DNA of 64,000 bases from a bacterium. Lineage in GTDB: Bacteria > Bdellovibrionota_C > UBA2361 > RFPC01. Numbering within the stretch: the stretch's first letter is position 1; each line of letters opens with the position of its first letter. Location of the stretch: the NCBI GenBank assembly GCA_030431715.1, contig JAUIIO010000003.1, positions 1 through 64,000 of the forward strand, in the 5' to 3' direction. Positions 51,221-61,260 of this stretch are shown one piece after another. The translations under genes and the position numbers were made by a program. The notes under the pieces are model-generated. The model was not told where the DNA came from. It was given only the letters and a program-made list of their open reading frames with translations, and did not search any database.

Positions 51221-51257
51221 ATAGATATAAACTATCAAAGCAGTAATAACAATCGAT
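51221..51257. promoter_or_regulatory. oxyR: OxyR-type operator between oxyR and katG
   Basis: ATAG-N7-CTAT-N7-GTAA-N7-CGAT. The known OxyR pattern is four tetramers ATAG, CTAT, ATAG, CTAT each separated by seven bases. The first two match perfectly and the fourth in three of four bases, all at the right spacing. The site adjoins the oxyR start and lies ~210 bases upstream of katG. Confidence 0.7.
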
Positions 51258-51450
51258 TTCACATATTAATATGGGGAGAGTATTATAATAGTATGCTTAG
51301 TACTGCTCAAATGTGAACGGCGTATTCGTGAAGAGGATCGAAATTCTTACATGCCGCAGTGAAACTATAGCCGTTTTTATATCACAATGCAGGATTTTAT
51401 TGAGCTGGATAAGAAAATAGCAGAACATGCCAGTGAGTGCGTGATTTTAA

Positions 51451-53631
<2,181 letters not shown>

Positions 53632-53710
53632 TCTGCCGTATGGAGCTCGGGTAATGTAGTTCTTTTAGTGATATAAGGGGGTTAGGAGCTTGTCCTGTGT
53701 GGTCCAGTCT

Positions 53711-53739
53711 TTGACAGGAAGAAAAAACATTTCTATTAT
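53711..53739 (+). promoter_or_regulatory. Near-perfect sigma-70 promoter for the ELW-repeat gene
   Basis: TTGACA, a 17-base spacer, then TATTAT; eleven of twelve consensus positions match with ideal spacing. Transcription should start near 53746, ~75 bases before the ATG at 53823. A short inverted repeat (TTGACAG ... CTGTCAA) overlaps the promoter and could be an operator. Confidence 0.75.
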
Positions 53740-53822
53740 CTGTCAATGTTGCATATGTATAGGTGCAGACCATAACAGCTATCAATAGCGAATCTACTTA
53801 TTTTATTCCCGGAGCATCTTTT

Positions 53823-56800
53823 ATGAAGTCTCTAAGAAGCTTTCTCACCGTAGCTTTTCTCAGTGTTGGTATATTCTCTAGTGCATCAGCGCTGGACGTT
53901 GAGTTCTTACATGAGATTAATACTCGACCGATTGGCCTAGAAGCTTCGCAGTTGGCTCCCTTTGGTGATGATGCCTATCTCTTCCAAGCAGGGGGAGGTG
54001 TTGACGGACACGGTAAAGAACTCTTTATTTCTGACGGTACTGAGGAGGGGACATCTCTTCTAAAGGATATTAATCCCGGACAGGGGCCATCGTTCCCGAC
54101 CTCTTTCACATCGGTGATGTTAGACGGCAATCTTGTTTCGATCTTTAGAGCTACCGCAGAGGATACAGGTGCGGAGCTTTATCTTACTGACGGCACCGCC
54201 GAAGGCACGGTCCTGATTAAGGATATTAACCCGGGGGAAGGCTCTAGTACTCCAACGTACCTAACGTACGATGAAGGGAAAAAAATTCTTTATTTTACGG
54301 CCGATGATGGCATCCATGGTACAGAGCTCTGGCGATCTGATGGAACTTCTGCAGGAACATATCTGATCAAAGACATAAATCCGGGAGATGCAGACGGTAG
54401 ACCTCAAAACCTTACTCTTACCCCAGATGGACTCCTTGCATTCTCTGCAGATAACGGAAGTGATGGCAGAGAGCTTTTTATAAGTGATGGCACAACTTCT
54501 GGAACGGTGCAGGTCAAAGATATCCGCCCTGGCGTTGTTGGATCGAACCCTGTGTATTTAATGTGGCATGAAGCTACGAAACTCTTATTTTTCTCATGTA
54601 ATGATGGGTCAAACGGAACAGAGTTGTGTTCCAGCGACCTTAATCCGGATGGGACTGGAACAGGAATCTTTCTTAATATCAGTAATCTCGCATCTTCCTC
54701 CTCCCCATCATATTTAACGGCAATAGATAGTGGTGAGTATTTCTATTTCTCAGCTGAAGATGGTGTGAATGGTCGTGAACTCTGGATTAGTGATGGAACT
54801 ACGACGAATACTCAGATTATTGACGTTCTTCCGGGATCTGATGGGAGCTCACCTTACCGAACTGCGGCATACGGAGAGGGGGTAGTTTTTCTTGCAACAA
54901 CCCCAGATAACGGGACCGAGCTCTGGAGAGCTTCTAAGACAAATTTTGTTCGGCTGACAGATATTGAGCCTGGCCCTGAGAGTTCGAGCATTTCAGAGAT
55001 ACTTGTCGTTAACAATTTAATTTATTTCCGATCTTATACTCAAGAAATCGGTGAAGAGCTTTACACCAGTAACGGCAAACCTGATGGTCTTACCTTATAT
55101 GATCTCTTCGAGGGGCCCTACGCCTCTGCTGGTGCGAGTGGCTTCGCGACGAATGGTCAGGAAGTAGCATTTTTTGTTCGAAATCCGGTAACAGCTCTCT
55201 ATACTTTCTCGCCTGCTGACCCGGAGCCCGTTGAAGTTGCAAGAATTATCGCACCGGGAGGGAGAACTCGCGACTCCTATCCCCATTTTATGGGACAGAT
55301 TGGAGAGACTCTCATATTTAATGCCTCTGATGACGATCACGGCGAAGAGCTCTGGGCCTTAGAAGCCGATGAGAGTGTGAGGCTTATTAAAGATATCCTT
55401 CCGGGTAAAATAGGAGGAGTCTCCTCGAACGAAGCTGCTACCTTAAATGGTTATGTTTTCTTTAGTGCTGATGATTTTGTGCACGGTGACGAGCTGTGGA
55501 TGACAGATGGTACTGAAGAGGGGACGAAGCTCGTTATGGATATTTATCCGGGTCCAGAGGAAAGTCACATTGATAGCCTTACTACTATGGGCAGCTTTGT
55601 GTACTTCATCGCAGATACCCCGGAGTACGGTGAAGAGTTGTGGCGCAGTGATGGTACGACAACAGAGCTTGTGAAGGACATAACGCCGCTTACCGATGAT
55701 ACCAATTTTGGTGGCTTTAGAGTGTTGGGGAATAAGCTCATATTTACGACAGACTACTCGGCGTCAGGAACAAGCGATGAGGAGCTCTGGGTTTCTGATG
55801 GTACGGCAGCTGGAACGATGATGCTTAAGGATATTAACGAAGAAGGTAAGTCCTATCCGCGAGAGCTTACCCCTTTTAAAGGCAAGCTCTTGTTTGTTGC
55901 TGAAACAGACGAGCTTGGCGAGGAGCTTTGGACAACCGATGGCACAGAAGCAAATACGAGCCTTCTTATTGATCTCATACCAGGATCGAACCATCCGGAT
56001 ATAGACCAGATAGTAGTAGTAGGTGATTTTGCCTATTTTACCTGTAATTTTGATGATACCGGTTATGAGCTCTGTATTACCGATGGAACTCCGGAGGGTA
56101 CTTACCTCCTAAAGGATATTACTCCCGGTGAAGATGATACTTACATAGAATACATGTACGGTGCTGAGACGTTGCTCTATTTCTCTGCTTATACTGAGAC
56201 GTATGGTACTGAGCTCTGGGTAAGTGATGGAACCCCGGAGGGTACTGTTATGCTTAAGGATATCTGGCCCGGTGAAGAGGATTCAGAACCTGAATTCCAA
56301 ATCCATATAGCAGATCGTATTCTTTTTGTTGCTGATGATGGTGTTCACGGAGAAGAGCTTTGGGTGAGTGATGGGACTTCAGAATCAACCAAAAGGCTTT
56401 CTGATATTGCACCTGGTGAAGAAGACTCTTACCCCGAATCATTTTATCTTAGAAATGGTATAGCGTATTTCACTGCGGAAGATGGAATTTCTGGGTATGA
56501 GCTCTGGAAAGTTGCGATCGATGAGTGTCCAGCAGATGACACCAAGCTTGAGGCTGGTTTCTGTGGGTGTGGGATTTTAGATGTCGATAGTGATGGTGAT
56601 GGTGCTCTTGACTGTAACGATACCTGCTCCGCAGATCCATTAAAGGACTCAGATGGTGTATGTGGCTGTGGTCTACCAGACACTGATTCAGACGGTGATG
56701 GAACACCTGATTGTGTTGATGAATGTAGCGCCGATGCCCTTAAAGCAACTGCTGGATCATGTGGATGCGGGGTACAGGATGAGGATCTCGACAATAGTGG

Positions 56801-57113
56801 AGTTCCAGACTGTCTTATCGCTGAAGAGATAAGCACTCGTGGGGAGCTACTGGCAACTCTTCTCAATGAATTTAAGAAGAAGCCCAAAAAAGGAAGAAAA
56901 GCTCGCGCTCGAACTATTTTTCAGGCTTTTAAGGATCTAAACGCGTATTCAAGAAGTCAGCTTGATGCATTTACAACTTCCACGCCGAAGAAAACCAAAA
57001 AGCTCTTAAAGCGGTTGAGGAAGAAGATAAAGAAATTCAAGAAAAATCCGAAGAACGGTACGAAACGCAAATCGCTTAAGGCTCTGGCTAAGTTTTTAAC
57101 CATTGCCCCATAG
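53823..57113 (+). CDS. Large exported ELWxxDGT-repeat protein with calcium-binding and basic tail regions
   Basis: A 1096-residue secreted protein. The start at 53823 follows GGAG and gives a signal peptide (SLRSFLTVAFLSVGIFSSAS, cut near ALDV). About 17 repeats of ~47-60 residues follow, with the core ELWxSDGTxxGTxxxKDIxPG (for example ELWRSDGTSAGTYLIKDINP, ELWVSDGTPEGTVMLKDIWP); they probably build beta-propellers. Residues ~905-1000 hold three Cys-rich thrombospondin-3-like calcium segments (DSDGDGALDCNDTC, DTDSDGDGTPDCVDEC). The last ~90 residues are very basic (LKRLRKKIKKFKKNPKN). An adhesive or surface role is inferred. A strong promoter lies upstream; the gene is monocistronic. Confidence 0.85.
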   Translation: MKSLRSFLTVAFLSVGIFSSASALDVEFLHEINTRPIGLEASQLAPFGDDAYLFQAGGGVDGHGKELFISDGTEEGTSLLKDINPGQGPSFPTSFTSVMLDGNLVSIFRATAEDTGAELYLTDGTAEGTVLIKDINPGEGSSTPTYLTYDEGKKILYFTADDGIHGTELWRSDGTSAGTYLIKDINPGDADGRPQNLTLTPDGLLAFSADNGSDGRELFISDGTTSGTVQVKDIRPGVVGSNPVYLMWHEATKLLFFSCNDGSNGTELCSSDLNPDGTGTGIFLNISNLASSSSPSYLTAIDSGEYFYFSAEDGVNGRELWISDGTTTNTQIIDVLPGSDGSSPYRTAAYGEGVVFLATTPDNGTELWRASKTNFVRLTDIEPGPESSSISEILVVNNLIYFRSYTQEIGEELYTSNGKPDGLTLYDLFEGPYASAGASGFATNGQEVAFFVRNPVTALYTFSPADPEPVEVARIIAPGGRTRDSYPHFMGQIGETLIFNASDDDHGEELWALEADESVRLIKDILPGKIGGVSSNEAATLNGYVFFSADDFVHGDELWMTDGTEEGTKLVMDIYPGPEESHIDSLTTMGSFVYFIADTPEYGEELWRSDGTTTELVKDITPLTDDTNFGGFRVLGNKLIFTTDYSASGTSDEELWVSDGTAAGTMMLKDINEEGKSYPRELTPFKGKLLFVAETDELGEELWTTDGTEANTSLLIDLIPGSNHPDIDQIVVVGDFAYFTCNFDDTGYELCITDGTPEGTYLLKDITPGEDDTYIEYMYGAETLLYFSAYTETYGTELWVSDGTPEGTVMLKDIWPGEEDSEPEFQIHIADRILFVADDGVHGEELWVSDGTSESTKRLSDIAPGEEDSYPESFYLRNGIAYFTAEDGISGYELWKVAIDECPADDTKLEAGFCGCGILDVDSDGDGALDCNDTCSADPLKDSDGVCGCGLPDTDSDGDGTPDCVDECSADALKATAGSCGCGVQDEDLDNSGVPDCLIAEEISTRGELLATLLNEFKKKPKKGRKARARTIFQAFKDLNAYSRSQLDAFTTSTPKKTKKLLKRLRKKIKKFKKNPKNGTKRKSLKALAKFLTIAP

Positions 57114-57172
57114 GTATTAGCTTTCGTGATTGTTTGAGGGGCGCTGCCTTTTCGGGGTATTTCAGGCGGGGG

Positions 57173-58441
57173 CTATACTGCCTCGCGTGCCGAACTTCTT
57201 CTGGAGCCTCTATAGTTTCTGCGTCCACGAGATTGATTGCGTTGCCCACCTCTTACGGGCCTCTTCCCCCTGCGAGGACCTTTCTGTTCGTCAGGCCTCT
57301 TTTGTGAAGAAGGCGCTTTAGGGAGGCCACCGGGCATTGGCAGCTCTGTGAATGTAAGGCTGAGCTGAGCTTTTATTCTTCCAATAATTTGTCGATCCGT
57401 TGCGGTTGCAAATGACACTGCGTCACCAAGTGAATCTGCGCGACCCGTACGACCTGTGCGGTGAGTATAAGCTTCAACAGTATCGGGCATATCAAAGTTT
57501 ACAACGTGAGAAACGCGAGACACATCAATTCCGCGCGCTGCAATATCAGTAGCAACAAGAACCTTGTATTTTCCTGTTCGAAAACCATCGATGGCATCTC
57601 TTCGCTTGCTTTGTGACAGGTTCCCTTGAAGCGAAGTCACTTCAGCACCTGAAGCTTTAAGAAATTCGTCTAGCCCTTTTGCTCTTCGCTTTGTTCTCGT
57701 GAAGACTATTGCGCTTCCTTTCCCTATCTTATTTACAACTTCAAGTAAGAGTCCCTTTTTCTGACCATCCCCTACTGAGTACATATTATGTGAAACTGTT
57801 TTCGCGAGCCCTGAGTCTCTTCCCACTCGAATGGTCAACGGATTGGACGTGAGCTCTTCGGTAAATCGTCTTATCTCTTTTGGCATCGTTGCCGTAAAGA
57901 GTAAGGTTTGTCTTTCTGTTGGGAGGTGCGAATTAATCTCTCGAATGACGGGGAGAAATCCCATATCAAACATGTGATCAGCTTCATCGAGAATGAGGGT
58001 GTGAAGCGTTGAGGGATCGAGAGTCTTCCTCTGAATATGATCGAGGAGCCTTCCCGGACAGGCGATGATGATATCTACCCCTCTTTTGAGGTGTCTGAGT
58101 TGAGCAGGCATTGGTGCGCCACCGAACATTGTCATCATTTTAATGTCTGTGTATTTACTGAGATCTTTTGCGGACTGAAAGATCTGATCTACGAGTTCGC
58201 GTGTAGGTGCTATTACGAGTGCTTGCGGCACGCCTCTTGTTTCTGAACTGAGTATTTTATGCAGAACAGGGAGTAAGAACGCTGCGGTTTTCCCAGTTCC
58301 TGTCTGGGCGAGTCCGATAACGTCTCTCCCTTCCAGTACTACTGGGATAGCTTCTGATTGGATTGGTGTAGGCTGCTGGTAGCCTAATGCAGCGACGCTT
58401 TTCGTTAGCTTTACGTTTAGGTCAAAGTTCGTAAATGACAT
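57173..58441 (-). CDS. rhlE: RhlE-type DEAD-box RNA helicase
   Basis: A 422-residue ATP-dependent RNA helicase. The core motifs are all present: LAQTGTGKTAAFLLPVL (I), APTRELVDQI (Ia), LDEADHMFDMGFLP (II), TATMP (III), ATDIAARGIDVSRV (V) and HRTGRTGRA (VI), after the Q motif YQQPTPIQSEAIP. The C-terminal ~50 residues are Arg/Gly-rich (RRGKRPVRGGQRNQSRGRRN), typical of RhlE-like proteins that bind structured RNA. It is downstream of a cold-shock gene on the same strand with hairpins between; both often act in cold adaptation. Confidence 0.92.
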   Translation of the reverse strand: MSFTNFDLNVKLTKSVAALGYQQPTPIQSEAIPVVLEGRDVIGLAQTGTGKTAAFLLPVLHKILSSETRGVPQALVIAPTRELVDQIFQSAKDLSKYTDIKMMTMFGGAPMPAQLRHLKRGVDIIIACPGRLLDHIQRKTLDPSTLHTLILDEADHMFDMGFLPVIREINSHLPTERQTLLFTATMPKEIRRFTEELTSNPLTIRVGRDSGLAKTVSHNMYSVGDGQKKGLLLEVVNKIGKGSAIVFTRTKRRAKGLDEFLKASGAEVTSLQGNLSQSKRRDAIDGFRTGKYKVLVATDIAARGIDVSRVSHVVNFDMPDTVEAYTHRTGRTGRADSLGDAVSFATATDRQIIGRIKAQLSLTFTELPMPGGLPKAPSSQKRPDEQKGPRRGKRPVRGGQRNQSRGRRNYRGSRRSSAREAV

Positions 58442-58514
58442 AGAAGTCCTGTGTGATGGTGAAGCGCCATCCTTATGGATGCATATTAAAATGGAGTCAG
58501 AAACAAATAAGATT

Positions 58515-58550
58515 TTGCAGCAATAAGTAAAGTTTTACTTATTGCTGCAA
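58515..58550. terminator. Perfect 17-bp hairpin downstream of the cold-shock gene
   Basis: TTGCAGCAATAAGTAAA is inverted as TTTACTTATTGCTGCAA with only two bases between. Read on the minus strand it is followed by AATCTTATTTGTTT. It probably ends the csp transcript or protects its 3' end. Confidence 0.65.
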
Positions 58551-58555
58551 TAGAA

Positions 58556-58586
58556 GTACCGCGTAAACGAAACGTTTTTGCGGTAC
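58556..58586. terminator. Second hairpin in the csp-rhlE gap
   Basis: GTACCGC-GT-AAACG-AAA-CGTTT-TT-GCGGTAC is a two-part stem lying between the csp stop and the longer hairpin at 58515. A third GTACC-like arm (GGTAC, 58604-58608) follows, so alternative pairing is possible. Confidence 0.5.
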
Positions 58587-58612
58587 GAAGAAATCAGTTT
58601 TGTGGTACGAGA

Positions 58613-58807
58613 CTAATTCGTAACAGTTACTTCTGTTGCACAAGGGCCTTTTCTTCCCTGTCCAACTTCGAATTCTACGGTGTCGCCTTCTTTTAGTACG
58701 TCACCTTGTACTTCATTAATGTGAACAAAGAGATCTTCACCGTCTTCTTGCTCAATAAATCCGAACCCTTTTTCTGTATTAAACCACTTAACTTTACCTG
58801 TGCTCAT
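58613..58807 (-). CDS. Cold-shock-domain protein (CspA family)
   Basis: A 64-residue single CSD RNA/DNA chaperone. RNP-1 is [11 protein letters not shown] and RNP-2 is DLFVHINEV; the start [15 protein letters not shown] and the end [14 protein letters not shown] are typical. The ATG at 58807 has a good ribosome site (AAAGGAAAT); the frame extends to 58849 without support. Gap 58808-59051 holds its upstream leader and no gene I can see. It lies upstream of rhlE with two hairpins between. Whether it is cold-inducible cannot be told from sequence. Confidence 0.95.
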   Translation of the reverse strand: MSTGKVKWFNTEKGFGFIEQEDGEDLFVHINEVQGDVLKEGDTVEFEVGQGRKGPCATEVTVTN

Positions 58808-59051
58808 TCTATTTCCTTTCATCTGTCCGAATAACCTCTCGGACTTCATATTTGCTTACTCTCGATATGTGATAACAAGTGTAAACCGGAAGAAAATTGC
58901 TGAGAGTGGTGCGAATTTAATCGGGGGTCTGACTACGAATAAGGAGTTATCCGCAAGAAAGATTACATATGTATTTTCGGTAATATACCATCCAGCGATA
59001 CGTTAAGCAATAATGCCGGAAATAGGCCCAGATCCTGAATATTTTTGAGCC

Positions 59052-59450
59052 TCAGCTTGCCTGATCGCCCGGTATGCCAAGAAGCTGTCGTATTTGATTC
59101 TTTACCTGTGACATATTCACAGGCTTAGATGCATAGTCCGTAGGGCCATTATTCAGAAGTTCACTTATTTCACTCTTAGCTACGATCCCCGAACAGATGA
59201 GTACGGGGAGGTGTTTTAAGCGAGTGTCCTTTCGCAATTTTGTTAGGAGCTCAATTCCAGACATTTCATCCATCACGACGTCTGAGATGAGAAGAGCGAT
59301 ATCAAAATTGTCTTGAAGGATATGCCACGCGACCTTTCCATTGGAGGCGCTCACAGCAGTCAGGTTCAGAGATTCTACTATTTGAACCATAATGTGATGC
59401 GCTACTGGGTCATCCTCTGCTATGAGGACAAGTTTATGTGGAGTCATCAT
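59052..59450 (-). CDS. Receiver-only response regulator
   Basis: A 132-residue CheY-like protein. Acidic residues are in LIAEDDPVAHH, the phospho-acceptor is D57 in LLISDVVMDEMSG, the Ser/Thr position is in LICSGI, and the Lys is K109 in DYASKPVN. It has no output domain, so it acts in a phosphorelay or on the flagellar motor. The ribosome site GGAGGAATG precedes the start. It lies 170 bases downstream of the flagellin gene at 59621 on the same strand, which fits a motility role but does not prove it. No kinase is adjacent. Confidence 0.9.
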   Translation of the reverse strand: MMTPHKLVLIAEDDPVAHHIMVQIVESLNLTAVSASNGKVAWHILQDNFDIALLISDVVMDEMSGIELLTKLRKDTRLKHLPVLICSGIVAKSEISELLNNGPTDYASKPVNMSQVKNQIRQLLGIPGDQAS

Positions 59451-59620
59451 TCCTCCAGTGGGAAAAGTTAATAAGAATTATTGTGCGTTGATCTTGAGCA
59501 ATTGTACAGGTTCTTTTTCTTCTAGGTCCTTTGCCGGTAGCCTAGATATAAGGAGACCTCAACTATTTATGCTAACGAAGTGCGCGGTAAAGCTTTGTGG
59601 CGAGCCTGATGAGCTTATCT

Positions 59621-61000
59621 CTACTCAAGGAGCGAAAGCACAAGCGATGGCTGTTGGTTTGCTTGAGCGAGCACTGCCGCAGATGCTTCTCGTAGAATGT
59701 TTTGCTGCACGAGCTTGGCGGTTTCCTCGGCTATATCTGCGTCCATTATTCGACTTGCTGCAGCTGAGAATTCTGTATGTAGGGCAGCGTTCACAGTACT
59801 TGCTGCCTCAAGTCTACTCAGTGATGCTCCTAGTCTGCCGTGAATACCAGAGATAAGTTCTCGTGCTGTACTGATAGTAGCTAGAGCAGAAGAGGCATCT
59901 ACCGCGGTAGAAAGTGAGAATGTCCCTAGTTCTACTGGTTCTGCAGTAATTGTCGATTCTGTATCCTGAGTCTGCATCTGCATGTTGATGCGGTTACCGG
60001 GATATGTCAGAGCGACGTTGTCTGTGACCCCATCGCCGTTATAATCTCCTTCAATGGAAGATACCCCGGCATTTGACGCTGTGACCCCTGAACCTGAGGT
60101 GAGAGCTGTGTGGGTGAAATTGCCTGTGCCGTCGTTTACGAGGTATCCGTAACCGCCGGTGCCCGTAAAGCTAAAGAGCACATCTAAATCACCATCGCCT
60201 TGATAGTCTATTACGTCTATGGAGATACCGCTTGTGATGCCATTTAAGGATGAGTTCAGTGATCCAGAATCACTTAGCGAGTATGTACCACTACTATTTC
60301 CCTCAACGCTGGCATATTGCAGATATATCTGATTACCTGCGCTCGTAAGACTACCGATAAGAACACTTACGGCATCGTCAATTCCGTCACCATTAAAGTC
60401 TGCAGAAACTACTCCAGCGCCCCCCACAGCTGGAGTGCCAACAGGGGGAGCGGTTGGCCCGTTGATACTTTGATTTGTATATGTGCCAAGGCCTGATATG
60501 ATCTCCGCGAGGTTTCGGAATTGTGCATTTAACTGACCATTGCCACCTATTCCGGCCTGAATGTTTATAGATGCATTGCTCGATGTTAGTAAGTTTGTGC
60601 CATTGAATTCGGTAGTTGCTACGATACGTGCAAATTCCTCTTTAAGAGCTTGTGCTTCATCATCAAGAGCGCTTCGTTGCGCATCTGAGTACGAACCGTT
60701 TGCAGCTTGGATGCTTAGCTCTTCAAGCCTCTCCAGTATTGAAGTCGTTTCTGATAAAGCCGAATCAACTATGCTTAGAGCACTTATTCCATCATTAATA
60801 TTTCTTAAGGATTGGCTAACAAGGCGTGCATCTGCATTAAGAGTTGAAGCAACAGCGAGTCCAGCCGCATCATCGGATGCGCTATTAATGCGTTGTCCAC
60901 TTGAAAGCCTCTCAAAGATCTTTGAGAGATTAGATGTGCTCTCTGAGAGCCCGCGCTGAGTGCGGAGTGAGGCAATGTTTGTTCCAATCGTCAGAGGCAC
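59621..61000 (-). CDS. Flagellin with three FG-GAP/VCBS motifs in the variable region
   Basis: A 459-residue flagellin. The N-terminal D0/D1 region is canonical (LTIGTNIASLRTQRGLSEST, FERLSSGQRINSASDDAAGL, GTNLL near 135), as is the C-terminus (ASRIMDADIAEETAKLV, AAVLAQANQQPSLVLSLLE). Between them (~180-370) are three calcium-loop motifs: DFNGDGIDDAV (201), DYQGDGDLDVL (265) and DYNGDGVTDNV (319), so only a partial propeller. The start is GTG with a perfect GGAGGT site (61008-61014 region). A sigma-28-like promoter lies upstream. It forms the filament after secretion by the flagellar apparatus. It is downstream of the longer flagellin at 61261. Confidence 0.95.
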   Translation of the reverse strand: MPLTIGTNIASLRTQRGLSESTSNLSKIFERLSSGQRINSASDDAAGLAVASTLNADARLVSQSLRNINDGISALSIVDSALSETTSILERLEELSIQAANGSYSDAQRSALDDEAQALKEEFARIVATTEFNGTNLLTSSNASINIQAGIGGNGQLNAQFRNLAEIISGLGTYTNQSINGPTAPPVGTPAVGGAGVVSADFNGDGIDDAVSVLIGSLTSAGNQIYLQYASVEGNSSGTYSLSDSGSLNSSLNGITSGISIDVIDYQGDGDLDVLFSFTGTGGYGYLVNDGTGNFTHTALTSGSGVTASNAGVSSIEGDYNGDGVTDNVALTYPGNRINMQMQTQDTESTITAEPVELGTFSLSTAVDASSALATISTARELISGIHGRLGASLSRLEAASTVNAALHTEFSAAASRIMDADIAEETAKLVQQNILREASAAVLAQANQQPSLVLSLLE

Positions 61001-61123
61001 TTACTTTACCTCCTCACGATCGCAAGCATATATGATATTTACTACAACCACGTTACATCCATGTGCATGAGAATTCTAGATTCCCACTCGTATCCATTAC
61101 GAAAGTATTTAGGATCACTGTTG

Positions 61124-61151
61124 ATATCGTCGTTTCTAAGTGAATCGCTTA
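61124..61151 (-). promoter_or_regulatory. Candidate sigma-28 promoter for flagellin at 59621
   Basis: Minus strand: TAAGCGAT, 12 bases, then GACGATAT (six of eight to the sigma-28 -10 GCCGATAA). The spacing is the same as in the clearer site at 63177. It lies ~120 bases upstream of the GTG. The rest of the 61001-61260 gap holds no gene that I can see. Confidence 0.5.
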
Positions 61152-61260
61152 GAATCCGTGTCTAAGTTCAGTAGAACGGAATCAATTTAATTGGGGGGGT
61201 ATTATGAGGAGTGGCATTCTTGTATGGGGCTGTAATCACTAGTTCATTTGATTGGCGCCC

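Noticed and set aside
56444..56887. 147-codon minus-strand frame opposite the ELW-repeat gene
   Set aside because: It reads the complement of the calcium-loop and Cys segments, giving Ser/Pro/His-rich sequence with no family.
60561..60959. 132-codon plus-strand frame opposite the flagellin at 59621
   Set aside because: Antisense of the conserved D0/D1 region; such shadows are common opposite flagellin genes. A similar one occurs at 62861-63175.
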